Below the pieces are notes generated by a model. That model ran no database searches, was not told the origin of the DNA, and saw only the letters and a list, made by a program, of their open reading frames with translations. From Sphingomonas crocodyli (GTDB lineage: Bacteria > Pseudomonadota > Alphaproteobacteria > Sphingomonadales > Sphingomonadaceae), in NCBI RefSeq assembly GCF_004005865.1, contig NZ_SACN01000002.1, positions 310,001-374,000 on the forward strand: a DNA stretch of 64,000 nucleotides, written 5' to 3'. Below are positions 56,963-64,000 of the stretch, one piece after another. The first letter of the stretch is position 1. Every line of letters begins with the position of its first letter. The translations under genes and the position numbers were made by a program.

Positions 56963-57501
56963 GGCTTTTCGCCGATCACATTGCCGCCTTCGACATAGCG
57001 GCAGACCAGGATCTCATCCTCCTTGCTCGCCGCGATCGCGCAGCCGAGCTGGGTCGTCGATCGCCAGACGAGCTGGGTATAATGGCCCACGTCGCGCCAG
57101 CGGCCGTTGGTGGCGTTCTTGGGGAAGGGGCCGTTGACGAAGATCTTGCGCTCGTCGATCCACAATCCGACCATCTGTTCGGGCGTGTAATATCCCTTGG
57201 TCCCGCGCCACAGATTCTCGCCCTCGACCGAACTGCCGTCGTCATAATCGGCGTCGTCGGCATGTTCGAGGCCGTCCATCTCGGTCAGTTCGTCGGCCCA
57301 TTGCGCGGCGCGCGCGGCGAGCTTGTCGTTCCAGACGAGCGGGGGGATGCCCAATCGGGCGCGTTCGGCATTGTGGACGGCCAGCAGGCGTTGATCGACG
57401 TCGGCGACGGTCCAAAGCGGCGCGGCACCGCCCAGCGCCCCCCAGATGAGGGGCACCGCGCCCACGCGAACGATAATCCGGCGCCAGCCAAGCAAACGCA
57501 T
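56956..57501 (-). CDS. CAP (SCP/PR1)-domain secreted protein
   Basis: 181 aa. N-terminal signal-like segment (10-30), then NAERARLGIPPLVWNDKLA and the CAP signature GHYTQLVWRSTTQLGCA (139-155). The catalytic-like His and Glu (GENLW) of the family are present. Secreted; function unknown. Paralogous to the partial gene at the left edge of the window. Confidence 0.9.
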   Translation of the reverse strand: MRLLGWRRIIVRVGAVPLIWGALGGAAPLWTVADVDQRLLAVHNAERARLGIPPLVWNDKLAARAAQWADELTEMDGLEHADDADYDDGSSVEGENLWRGTKGYYTPEQMVGLWIDERKIFVNGPFPKNATNGRWRDVGHYTQLVWRSTTQLGCAIAASKEDEILVCRYVEGGNVIGEKPY

Positions 57502-57666
57502 CCGACCCTATGCCCTGATCCGCCGGCCGGTTCTGCCGGCAGGCGCAAACGACGGGGCAGGCCGCCAATGTCCCCCGTGGAGCCGGCCCCTTCGCTGTCG
57601 GATTATTTAACACTGGGCGTCGCTTCTGTGAAGCGTGCCCTCGGTGCGGTGAGGCGTTAACTAAGG

Positions 57667-59451
57667 TTAATTCAGTTCGGCCGTCGCCGCCTCGATCCAC
57701 GCCTTCGCTTCGCCGTCCAGCTGGCTGCCGATTTCGGCGGAAACCCTTGCGTGATAAGCGTTAATCCACGCGATCTCGTCCGCCGTCAGCATCGACACGT
57801 CGATCAACGCACGCTCATAAGGGGCGAGCGTGAGTGTCTCGAAGCCGTACATGTCCTTCTCGGCGCCATCGATTGCGATGGGTACGGTCAGAATCAGATT
57901 CTCGATGCGGATGCCGTACTCGCCCGTCTTGTAATAACCGGGTTCGTTCGAGAGGATCATGCCCGCCTGCAGCGGTTCGTCGCCCCCGCCGAAGGTCGCG
58001 ATACGCTGCGGCCCCTCATGCACCGACAAATAGCTGCCGACGCCGTGGCCGGTGCCGTGCGCATAATCGAGGCCGGCGGCCCAGAGGAACTGGCGCGCGA
58101 GGATATCGAGCTGCCCGCCGCGCGTCCCCTTGGGGAAGATGGCGCGCGCGATCGCGATATGGCCCTTCAGCACGCGGGTATAGCGGTCGCGCATTTCCGC
58201 GGTCGGCTCGCCGATCGCGACGGTGCGGGTAACGTCGGTGGTGCCGTCCTGATACTGCCCGCCCGAATCGACGAGATAGAGGCTGCCGCGCTCGAGCGGC
58301 CGGTTGGTCTCCTCGCTCGCGCGATAATGGACGACCGCACCATTGGGGCCGGCGCCGGAGATCGTGTCGAAGCTCAGGTCCCGCAGCAAACCGGTCTCGT
58401 CGCGGAAGGCGCGCAGCTTGGCCTGCGCGGTCAGTTCGTCGAGGCCGCCCTTCGGCGCTTCGACCGACAGCCAGTGGAGGAAGCGGCTGAGCGCCGCGCC
58501 GTCGCGCGCCTGCGCCGATTTGTGGCCGGCGACTTCGACCGCATTCTTGATCGCCTTGGGCAGGACGGCGGGATCGCGCGCCTCGATCAGCGTCGCGCCG
58601 CCCTTGCTCAGCGATTCGAAGATCGCGGCGACAGCGCGTTCGGGATCGACGGCGACCGTCTTGCCTGCCAGCGCGCGCAGTGCGGGTTCGAACGCGGCGC
58701 GGTCATGCACGCGCACCCCGTTGCCCAGATGCTGCCGGACGGCATCGTCGATCTTGTCCGACGCGACATAGAGGTCGGCGGTCGCATCGGCATGGACGAG
58801 TGCATAGGCCAGCGCCACCGGCGTACGCTCCACGTCGGTGCCGCGCACGTTGAAGGTCCACGCGATCGAATCGAGCGCGGACAGGACCGCGCTGTCGGCG
58901 CGCTTCGCATCCAGCCAGTCGGCGATCTCGGCGCGCTTGGCGGCGGAGGACTGCCCGGTCAGATCGTCGGGCTGGACTACGAGACGCGCGTCGGACGGCG
59001 CCGGCTTGTCGGGCCACACCGCATCGATCGGGTTGGTATCGACCGCGACCAGCTCGGCGCCCTTGGTCGCGAGCGCGCGCTTGGCCGCCTCGACCCAGCC
59101 CTTGGTGTGCAGCCACGGATCATAGCCGATCCGCCCGCCGTCGGGCGCATTCTTCTCCAGCCACTCCGACGTGCTCGTCTGCGGCACCGACTGGTAGGAC
59201 CAGTGCTTGCCGTCGACCTGATCGCGCACCTGCAGCGTATAGCGCCCGTCGACGAAGATCGCGGCCTCGGCGGGCAGCACGACCGCCGAACCCGCCGATC
59301 CCTGAAAGCCGGTCAGCCAGGCGAGCCGCTGCGCATAGGCGCCGACATATTCGCTCATATGCTCGTCGGTCAGCGGCACGACGAACCCGTCGAGCCGACG
59401 CCGCGCCAATTCTTCGCGCAGGGCTTTCAGGCGGTCTTCATAGGTGGACAT
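57667..59451 (-). CDS. Xaa-Pro aminopeptidase (aminopeptidase P, M24B)
   Basis: 594 aa from ATG 59451 (GAGG upstream), the three-domain form of about 600 residues found in many bacteria and eukaryotes. It removes the N-terminal residue before proline. Di-metal ligands are in YLVDSGGQYQDGTTDVTRT, HGTGHGVGSYLSVHEGP, SNEPGYY and IRIENLIL. An upstream reading frame extends into the palindromic repeat and was not accepted as the start. Confidence 0.95.
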   Translation of the reverse strand: MSTYEDRLKALREELARRRLDGFVVPLTDEHMSEYVGAYAQRLAWLTGFQGSAGSAVVLPAEAAIFVDGRYTLQVRDQVDGKHWSYQSVPQTSTSEWLEKNAPDGGRIGYDPWLHTKGWVEAAKRALATKGAELVAVDTNPIDAVWPDKPAPSDARLVVQPDDLTGQSSAAKRAEIADWLDAKRADSAVLSALDSIAWTFNVRGTDVERTPVALAYALVHADATADLYVASDKIDDAVRQHLGNGVRVHDRAAFEPALRALAGKTVAVDPERAVAAIFESLSKGGATLIEARDPAVLPKAIKNAVEVAGHKSAQARDGAALSRFLHWLSVEAPKGGLDELTAQAKLRAFRDETGLLRDLSFDTISGAGPNGAVVHYRASEETNRPLERGSLYLVDSGGQYQDGTTDVTRTVAIGEPTAEMRDRYTRVLKGHIAIARAIFPKGTRGGQLDILARQFLWAAGLDYAHGTGHGVGSYLSVHEGPQRIATFGGGDEPLQAGMILSNEPGYYKTGEYGIRIENLILTVPIAIDGAEKDMYGFETLTLAPYERALIDVSMLTADEIAWINAYHARVSAEIGSQLDGEAKAWIEAATAELN

Positions 59452-59504
59452 GGTATTGCCTCGGGAAAGATTGTTGCGGTGAAGATAGTCCCGCATCCCC
59501 ACAA

Positions 59505-59600
59505 CGTCACCCCCGCGAAGGCGGGGGCCTATCCACACTCTTCACCGGCGCCTCCCTTTGTGGATAGACTGGATGGATCCCCGCCTTCGCGGGGATGACG
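59505..59600. repeat. REP-like palindrome pair, left flank of GIY-YIG gene
   Basis: Two copies in inverted orientation: CGTCACCCCCGCGAAGG... at 59505-59535 and the reverse complement of CGTCATCCCCGCGAAGG... at 59574-59600. Each copy is itself a palindrome with core CCCGC-GAAG-GCGGG. The outer ends read CGTCA in both. It fills most of the gap between aminopeptidase P and the nuclease gene. Confidence 0.9.
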
Positions 59601-59611
59601 GGGAGGGGGGG

Positions 59612-59899
59612 ATGAAAGGCGGCTGGGTCTATTTCATGACCAACGGTCCGCACGGCACGCTCTACACCGGCGTCACTGCCGATCTCGCCGCCCGCATCTA
59701 TCAGCACAGGACCGGCACCGGCTCCGATTTCTGCCGTGAGCATGGCCTCACCCGGCTGGTCTATGTCGAGGACTATCCGACGATCGAAGAGGCCATTGTT
59801 CGCGAAAAGCGGATCAAGAAATGGAACCGCATCTGGAAAACCAGCCTGATTTCGAAAGCCAACCCGAACTGGGACGATCTCTACGACAACATCCTCTAG
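59612..59899 (+). CDS. Small GIY-YIG nuclease-domain protein
   Basis: 95 aa from ATG 59612 (G-rich SD directly upstream). WVYFMTN...TLYTGVT (4-22) is the GIY-YIG motif, Arg28, the catalytic-type Glu in AIVREKRIKKWNR and Asn84 in SKANPNWDDLY complete the stand-alone UvrC-like (YhbQ-type) domain. It lacks any DNA-binding extension. It sits exactly between two REP-type palindrome pairs, 11 nt after the left one and 7 nt before the right one. Confidence 0.9.
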   Translation: MKGGWVYFMTNGPHGTLYTGVTADLAARIYQHRTGTGSDFCREHGLTRLVYVEDYPTIEEAIVREKRIKKWNRIWKTSLISKANPNWDDLYDNIL

Positions 59900-59906
59900 C
59901 CATACC

Positions 59907-60003
59907 CGTCACCCCCGCGAAGGCGGGGGCCTATCCGCTCTCCCCTCCCCAGCGGCGCAATGAGTGGTTAGATGGATAGGCCCCCGCCTTCGCGGGGGTG
60001 ACG
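59907..60003. repeat. REP-like palindrome pair, right flank of GIY-YIG gene
   Basis: Perfect 30-nt arms: 59907-59936 (starting CGTCACCCCCGCG) and its exact reverse complement at 59974-60003, separated by 37 nt. Each arm is itself palindromic, with the same CCCGC-GAAG-GCGGG core as the left element. Ends 13 nt before the S9 peptidase start. Confidence 0.95.
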
Positions 60004-60016
60004 AGAAGAGAGACTG

Positions 60017-62068
60017 ATGACGCTCCCCAATCCCCCCGCCGCCGAACGCCGCCCGCACAGCTATGCGCGACATGGCCAGACCGTCGAGGATCCCTATTTC
60101 TGGCTGAAGGATCAGAAATATCCGGTGATCGATGAGCCGGACGTCCTTTCCTATCTGAAGGAAGAGAACGCCTATTTCGACGCGGCGATGAAGCCGCACG
60201 AGGGGCTGGTCGAGACTTTGTTCGCTGAGATGAAGGGGCGCATCAAGGAGGATGACGCCAGCGTCCCCCAGAAGGATGGCGACTTCCTCTATTGGTGGGC
60301 GTTCCGGCCCGGCGGCCAATATCGGGTCTGGTATCGCAAGCCGGTGAGCGGCGGTGCGGACGAGGTGATCCTCGATGAGCCAGCCGAGGCCGAGGGCCAC
60401 GATTATTTCCGGCTCCAGGTACTCGATGTCAGCCCCGACGGGCGGCTCATGGCCTGGTCGAGCGACAGCAACGGTTCCGAACGCTTCGTCCTGCGCATCC
60501 GCGATCTGGCGACGGGCGAGGATATCGAAACGGTCAGCGCGGTCACGAACGGCGCGACCGCGTGGAGTTCGGATTCCAGGAGCCTCGCCTATACCGAGGT
60601 CAACGACAACTGGCGCACCTATCGCGCCCGGCTGCACATCCTGGGCAGTGATCCCGCGACCGACACCACGCTCTATGAAGAGACCGACGATATCGGCTTC
60701 AACGTCGGTATCGGGCTGACGCAGGACCGGCAGTGGATCACGCTCAACACCCACGATCACCAGACGAGCGAGATCCGCCTCGTCCCCGCGAGCGACCCCG
60801 CCGCCACGCCGATCCTCGTCGCGCCCCGCAAGGAGAAGCGCGAATATTCGGTCGACGGCGCGCACGGCAAATTGTGGATCCTGACCAACGACGATCATGT
60901 CAATTTCCGCGTCGCGGTCGCCGATCCGGCGTCGCCCGGCGAATGGGAAACGGTCATCCCCGGTTCGGACCAGGTCTATCTGCGCGGGATCAGCAGCTTT
61001 GCCGGGCACCTCGCGATTACCGAACGAGTCGATGGCCTCGATCAGATCCGCCTGCGATCCTATGACGGCGCCGAACATCGCATCGCCTTCCCGGAGGCGA
61101 GCTACACGGCGTCGCTTGGCTCGAACCCCGAATACGATCCGGCCGCCTATCGCGTCGGCTATGCCTCGATGGTCACGCCGCAGACCGTGTATGATTATGA
61201 TCCCGCCGCGCGCCGCCTCACTACGCTCAAGGTGCAGGAACTGCCCTCGGGCTACGATCCCTCGCTCTACGCGACTGAGCGGCTGACGATCACGGCGCGG
61301 GACGGCGCGAAGGTTCCGGTCTCGGTTCTCTACCGCAAGGGTTTTCCGCGCGACGGATCGGGCAAGCTGTTCCTCTACGCCTATGGCGCTTACGGCCACG
61401 CCATCCCGCCGGGCTTCTCGACGATCCGCCTCAGCCTCGTCGATCGCGGCTGGGCCTATGCGATCGCGCATATCCGCGGCGGCGACGATCTGGGGTACGA
61501 CTGGTATCTGAAGGGCAAGGCGACGCATCGCTGGAACACGTTCCGCGATTTCTCCGATGCCGCGCGCGGGCTGATCGACGCGGGCTTCGCCAGCGCGGGC
61601 AATATCGCGATCAACGGCGGTTCGGCGGGCGGCGAGCTGATGGGCGTGGTCGCGAACACCGATCCCGATCTGTGGGGCGCGGTGGTGGCCGATGTTCCCT
61701 TCGTCGACGTGCTCAACACGATGCAGGACGAAAGCCTGCCGCTCACGCCGGGCGAATGGCCCGAATGGGGCAATCCGATCACCGATCCGGCGGCCTTCGA
61801 TCTGATCCGCAGCTACAGCCCCTATGACAATGTCGAGGCGAAGGCTTACCCGCCGATGCTGATCACCGGAGGCCTCAACGATCCGCGCGTCACCTATTGG
61901 GAGCCGGCCAAATGGGCGGCGGCTTTGCGTTACGCGAAGACCGATGCCAACCTGCTGCTGCTCAAGATCAACATGGGCGCGGGCCACGGCGGCAAGTCGG
62001 GCCGGTTCGACAGCCTGCGCGAGGATGCCGAGGCCTTCGCCTTCGTCCTCACCCAGATGGCGGACTGA
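60017..62068 (+). CDS. S9 prolyl oligopeptidase / oligopeptidase B
   Basis: 683 aa. N-terminal beta-propeller (about 70-400) and C-terminal alpha/beta-hydrolase. The triad is Ser in NGGSAGGELMG, Asp in TGGLNDPRVTYWEPAKW and His in MGAGHGGKSGR. YDWYLKGKATHRWNTFRDF fits oligopeptidase B, which cleaves short peptides after basic residues. No signal peptide, so cytoplasmic. The SD is poor because the gene starts just after the repeat. Confidence 0.94.
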   Translation: MTLPNPPAAERRPHSYARHGQTVEDPYFWLKDQKYPVIDEPDVLSYLKEENAYFDAAMKPHEGLVETLFAEMKGRIKEDDASVPQKDGDFLYWWAFRPGGQYRVWYRKPVSGGADEVILDEPAEAEGHDYFRLQVLDVSPDGRLMAWSSDSNGSERFVLRIRDLATGEDIETVSAVTNGATAWSSDSRSLAYTEVNDNWRTYRARLHILGSDPATDTTLYEETDDIGFNVGIGLTQDRQWITLNTHDHQTSEIRLVPASDPAATPILVAPRKEKREYSVDGAHGKLWILTNDDHVNFRVAVADPASPGEWETVIPGSDQVYLRGISSFAGHLAITERVDGLDQIRLRSYDGAEHRIAFPEASYTASLGSNPEYDPAAYRVGYASMVTPQTVYDYDPAARRLTTLKVQELPSGYDPSLYATERLTITARDGAKVPVSVLYRKGFPRDGSGKLFLYAYGAYGHAIPPGFSTIRLSLVDRGWAYAIAHIRGGDDLGYDWYLKGKATHRWNTFRDFSDAARGLIDAGFASAGNIAINGGSAGGELMGVVANTDPDLWGAVVADVPFVDVLNTMQDESLPLTPGEWPEWGNPITDPAAFDLIRSYSPYDNVEAKAYPPMLITGGLNDPRVTYWEPAKWAAALRYAKTDANLLLLKINMGAGHGGKSGRFDSLREDAEAFAFVLTQMAD

Positions 62069-63213
62069 TCGCCCTGTCCGAAGCCGCCCCCACCGCGCCG
62101 TCGCAGCGCATCGAGGCGATTGACGCACTGCGCGGGATCGCGCTGTGCGGCATCCTGCTGATCAACATTCCGTTGATGGCGGGGCCGGTGGGGATGGAAC
62201 GGCCGATGGCCGCGCCCAGCCTCGCCGATCCCGACTGGCAGGTGTGGACGGTCGCGCAGCTGTTCGTCTTCGGTTCGATGCGTGGCCTCTTTTCGATGCT
62301 GTTCGGCATCGGCCTGCTGCTGTTCTTCGAACGGGCGGGGAAGGGCGACGGCCTCTATCTGCGCCGTCTCCTCCTCCTCTTCCTGTTCGGCGTCGCGAAC
62401 GGGACAGTACTGCTCTGGCCCGGCGATATCCTGACGACCTATGCGGTCGCGGGCCTCGCGGTGCTGGCCTTCCGCGACAAGCCGCCGCAGAGCATGCTGA
62501 TCGCGGGCCTCGTCGCGATCGGGCTGATGTCGCTGCTGATGTCGATCGAGGTCGGGATGATGCCGTCCGAAAACTTCCTCTATTCGCCCGAGACGCTGGC
62601 CACCGAAACGGCGGCGCGGCAGGGCGACTATGCAGCGAACCTCGCCTATCTCAGCCACGTCACCGCCAAATGGACGCTCGATCTCGCGTCGATCCTGTGG
62701 GTGGCGGAGGCGGCGGGCTTCATGATGATCGGCATGGCCCTGTGGCGCAGCGGCTGGATGGAGGGGAGGCGACCCCGCCTGCTGATCGCCGGTTACGCGA
62801 TCGGCCTGCCGCTTCGCATCGCGCAGGCGATCGCGATCTTCGGCAATGATGGCAACCCGACCGGGTGGACTGCGATGGTCGATCAGGTCGCCCGGTTCGG
62901 CATGACGATCGGCCACATCGGGCTGGTGCTGACGCTGTGGCCGCACGCCCGAAGCGCCTTCGCGCCGTTCGCGCGGATGGGCCGGATGGCGCTGACGCTC
63001 TATCTCGGCCAGTCCGCGCTGGCGGCGGTGATTTTCTCAGGCTTCGGGCTGGGGCTGTGGGGCCGGCTCAACGGCTGGGGCGAATGGGGTGTCGCGGCGT
63101 TGATCCTCGTGGCCGAGGCGCTGTTCGCGACCTTCTGGTTCGCCCGCTTCCGCTACGGCCCGATGGAATGGCTATGGCGCTGGGGCACCTATGGCAGGCG
63201 CCCCGGCGCTTAG
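62065..63213 (+). CDS. DUF418-family membrane protein with non-standard start
   Basis: About 382 aa. SQRIEAIDALRGIALCGILLINIP at the N-terminus and eight to ten membrane helices, with the conserved C-terminal DUF418 part (RMGRMALTLYLGQSALA ... GPMEWLWRWGTYG), identify the family. No ATG, GTG or TTG lies between the peptidase stop and the first helix. The best start is CTG at 62065, giving a CTGA overlap with the upstream stop; a start inside the peptidase gene (ATG 61897) is the alternative. Function is unknown; membrane transport is often suggested. Confidence 0.75.
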   Translation: MIALSEAAPTAPSQRIEAIDALRGIALCGILLINIPLMAGPVGMERPMAAPSLADPDWQVWTVAQLFVFGSMRGLFSMLFGIGLLLFFERAGKGDGLYLRRLLLLFLFGVANGTVLLWPGDILTTYAVAGLAVLAFRDKPPQSMLIAGLVAIGLMSLLMSIEVGMMPSENFLYSPETLATETAARQGDYAANLAYLSHVTAKWTLDLASILWVAEAAGFMMIGMALWRSGWMEGRRPRLLIAGYAIGLPLRIAQAIAIFGNDGNPTGWTAMVDQVARFGMTIGHIGLVLTLWPHARSAFAPFARMGRMALTLYLGQSALAAVIFSGFGLGLWGRLNGWGEWGVAALILVAEALFATFWFARFRYGPMEWLWRWGTYGRRPGA

Positions 63214-63494
63214 TTCCAATCGAAGCTCAGCGGCGCTTCGCGGAAGGCGAAGCGGTCGAGATGATCGGCCACCACCTTCTGCATATGCGCCGCGTCGACG
63301 CCCTCGGGCACGTCGAGCGTGACATCGAGGGTCTCGGCCGCATTCGCCAGCGTCGCGACCGTGCCGTTGGGGAAGCTGATCTTCCCCGCCTGCGCGTCGA
63401 ACTCGACCGGCATCTTGTGGCTCCAATGCTTGCACAGCTGCTGGAGGTAGCGGCTGCCATTGGTGGTCGGCACTTGCGCGATGTGCTGCGTCAT
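63210..63494 (-). CDS. DUF2218-domain protein, 94 aa
   Basis: Starts MTQHIAQVPTTNGSRYLQQL, with KHWSHKMPVEFDAQAGKISFPNG and HLDRFAFREAPLSFDW typical of DUF2218, a small beta-rich domain. Its ATG shares 1 nt with the PadR stop (TAATG), so the two are translationally coupled. Function unknown, usually paired with siderophore or regulator genes. The stop shares 4 nt with the DUF418 gene (TTAG). Confidence 0.88.
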   Translation of the reverse strand: MTQHIAQVPTTNGSRYLQQLCKHWSHKMPVEFDAQAGKISFPNGTVATLANAAETLDVTLDVPEGVDAAHMQKVVADHLDRFAFREAPLSFDWN

Positions 63495-64000
63495 TACAGC
63501 CGCTCCACCTTGCGCGCCGCCTCATCGAGGATCGCGGCGATCTCGTGGTTGATCTCGCCCGTCGCACCGCGATGGTGCCGCATCCGCACCGCCATCGCGA
63601 GGTTCATCATCGCGCGGCGGACCGGCGATCGATCGTCCGCGCCGCTCTCCTCGGCCAGCGCCTTCAATCGGGCGAACAACGCCTCGATCTGCTCGGCCTG
63701 CTCGGCCAATTCGGCGGTGCCCGCATCGGTGATCGCGAACAGCCGCTTCTTGCCCGATGCCGCGCCGTCCTGCTCGGCGATCTGGCCCATCTCCTCCAGC
63801 ATGGTGACGGTGGGATAGATCATGCCGGGGCTGGGGGCATAAGCGCCGCCGGTCAGTTCCTCGATCGCGCGGATCAGGTCGTAACCGTGGCGCGGCTCAT
63901 CGCCGATCAGCTTGAGGAGGACGAGGCGCAGCTCCGCGCCGTCGAACACCCGCCGGCGTCCGCCGCGATGGCCGCCAAAGCCGCCCCCGCGTCCGCCGAA
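63494..64000 (-). CDS. PadR-family transcriptional regulator, 5' end outside the window
   Basis: At least 169 aa; the frame stays open to the right edge, so the start is beyond 64000. The winged HTH covers ELRLVLLKLIGDEPRHGYDLIRAIEELTGGAYAPSPGMIYPTVTML, followed by the C-terminal dimerisation helix (AELAEQAEQIEALFARL). The visible N-terminus is an unusual Gly/Arg/His-rich run (GGRGGGFGGHRGGRRR). PadR repressors respond to small aromatic or drug-like ligands. Confidence 0.88.
   Translation of the reverse strand, partial: FGGRGGGFGGHRGGRRRVFDGAELRLVLLKLIGDEPRHGYDLIRAIEELTGGAYAPSPGMIYPTVTMLEEMGQIAEQDGAASGKKRLFAITDAGTAELAEQAEQIEALFARLKALAEESGADDRSPVRRAMMNLAMAVRMRHHRGATGEINHEIAAILDEAARKVERL

Noticed and set aside
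57568..57660. 30-codon frame upstream of the aminopeptidase end
   Set aside because: Looks helical but has no clear SD and no context; too short to support.
59452..59611. N-terminal extensions of aminopeptidase P and the GIY-YIG protein containing PRLRG-type peptides
   Set aside because: The extensions are translations of the REP palindrome. ATGs with ribosome binding sites lie after it in both genes.

Overview
The window reads as chromosomal DNA of a high-GC alphaproteobacterium, most likely a member of the Sphingomonadales (Sphingomonas-like). The grounds are four large TonB-dependent receptors in 64 kb, a UrcA-family secreted protein, a HrcA/CIRCE-controlled groESL operon, a NodT-type efflux channel, and dense palindromic intergenic repeats of the kind common in sphingomonads. 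Coding density is very high. I see no prophage, insertion sequence, plasmid functions or CRISPR array.

Layout. 0-9 kb: the 5' end of a CAP-domain gene, a LysR-glutaminase pair, a divergent three-gene RND efflux operon and a type IB topoisomerase. 9-18 kb: a palindromic repeat pair, a luciferase-like oxidoreductase, a J-domain protein, a MoxR ATPase behind a perfect palindrome, a SIMPL protein, an amino-acid-ester-hydrolase-like enzyme and a cystathionine gamma-synthase-family enzyme. 18-26 kb: housekeeping genes (groEL, groES, lnt, metK, trmB) plus small proteins. 26-32 kb: two NTF2-like proteins divergent from a TonB receptor, an SDR and a PQQ-type sugar dehydrogenase. 32-35 kb: a decayed exopolysaccharide locus, with a glycosyltransferase and an acyltransferase fused tail-to-head at one breakpoint, next to a polymerase-like membrane protein. 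35-44 kb: a TetR regulator, two tandem paralogous TonB receptors, an SMP-30 lactonase and a cytochrome P450, which look like an uptake and catabolism unit. 44-49 kb: a compact signalling island (OsmC, HATPase, FecR, OmpA lipoprotein, CHASE2-PP2C phosphatase, metallo-beta-lactamase-fold hydrolase, STAS). 49-54.6 kb: a double-TetR regulator, a fourth TonB receptor and a secreted tyrosine-type phosphatase. 54.6-64 kb: a phospholipase D-like protein, tRNA-Thr, a second CAP protein, aminopeptidase P, a GIY-YIG nuclease gene sitting between two REP-type palindrome pairs, an S9 oligopeptidase, a DUF418 membrane protein, DUF2218 and a PadR regulator cut by the window edge.

The strongest candidates for something not yet described are the 44.3-49.1 kb island and the GIY-YIG gene. 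The island carries every part of a partner switch (STAS antagonist, GHKL serine-kinase-like ATPase, PP2C phosphatase) joined to a periplasmic CHASE2 sensor, FecR and OmpA cell-envelope proteins and an MBL hydrolase, with no sigma factor nearby. The GIY-YIG gene could be the nuclease that maintains its flanking repeats. Secondary candidates are a palindrome that would hide the ribosome binding site of moxR, a fused two-HTH TetR protein with a matching AT-rich inverted repeat, and a DUF418 gene with no ordinary start codon. All assignments come from reading the sequence and remembered family knowledge; no database search was run.
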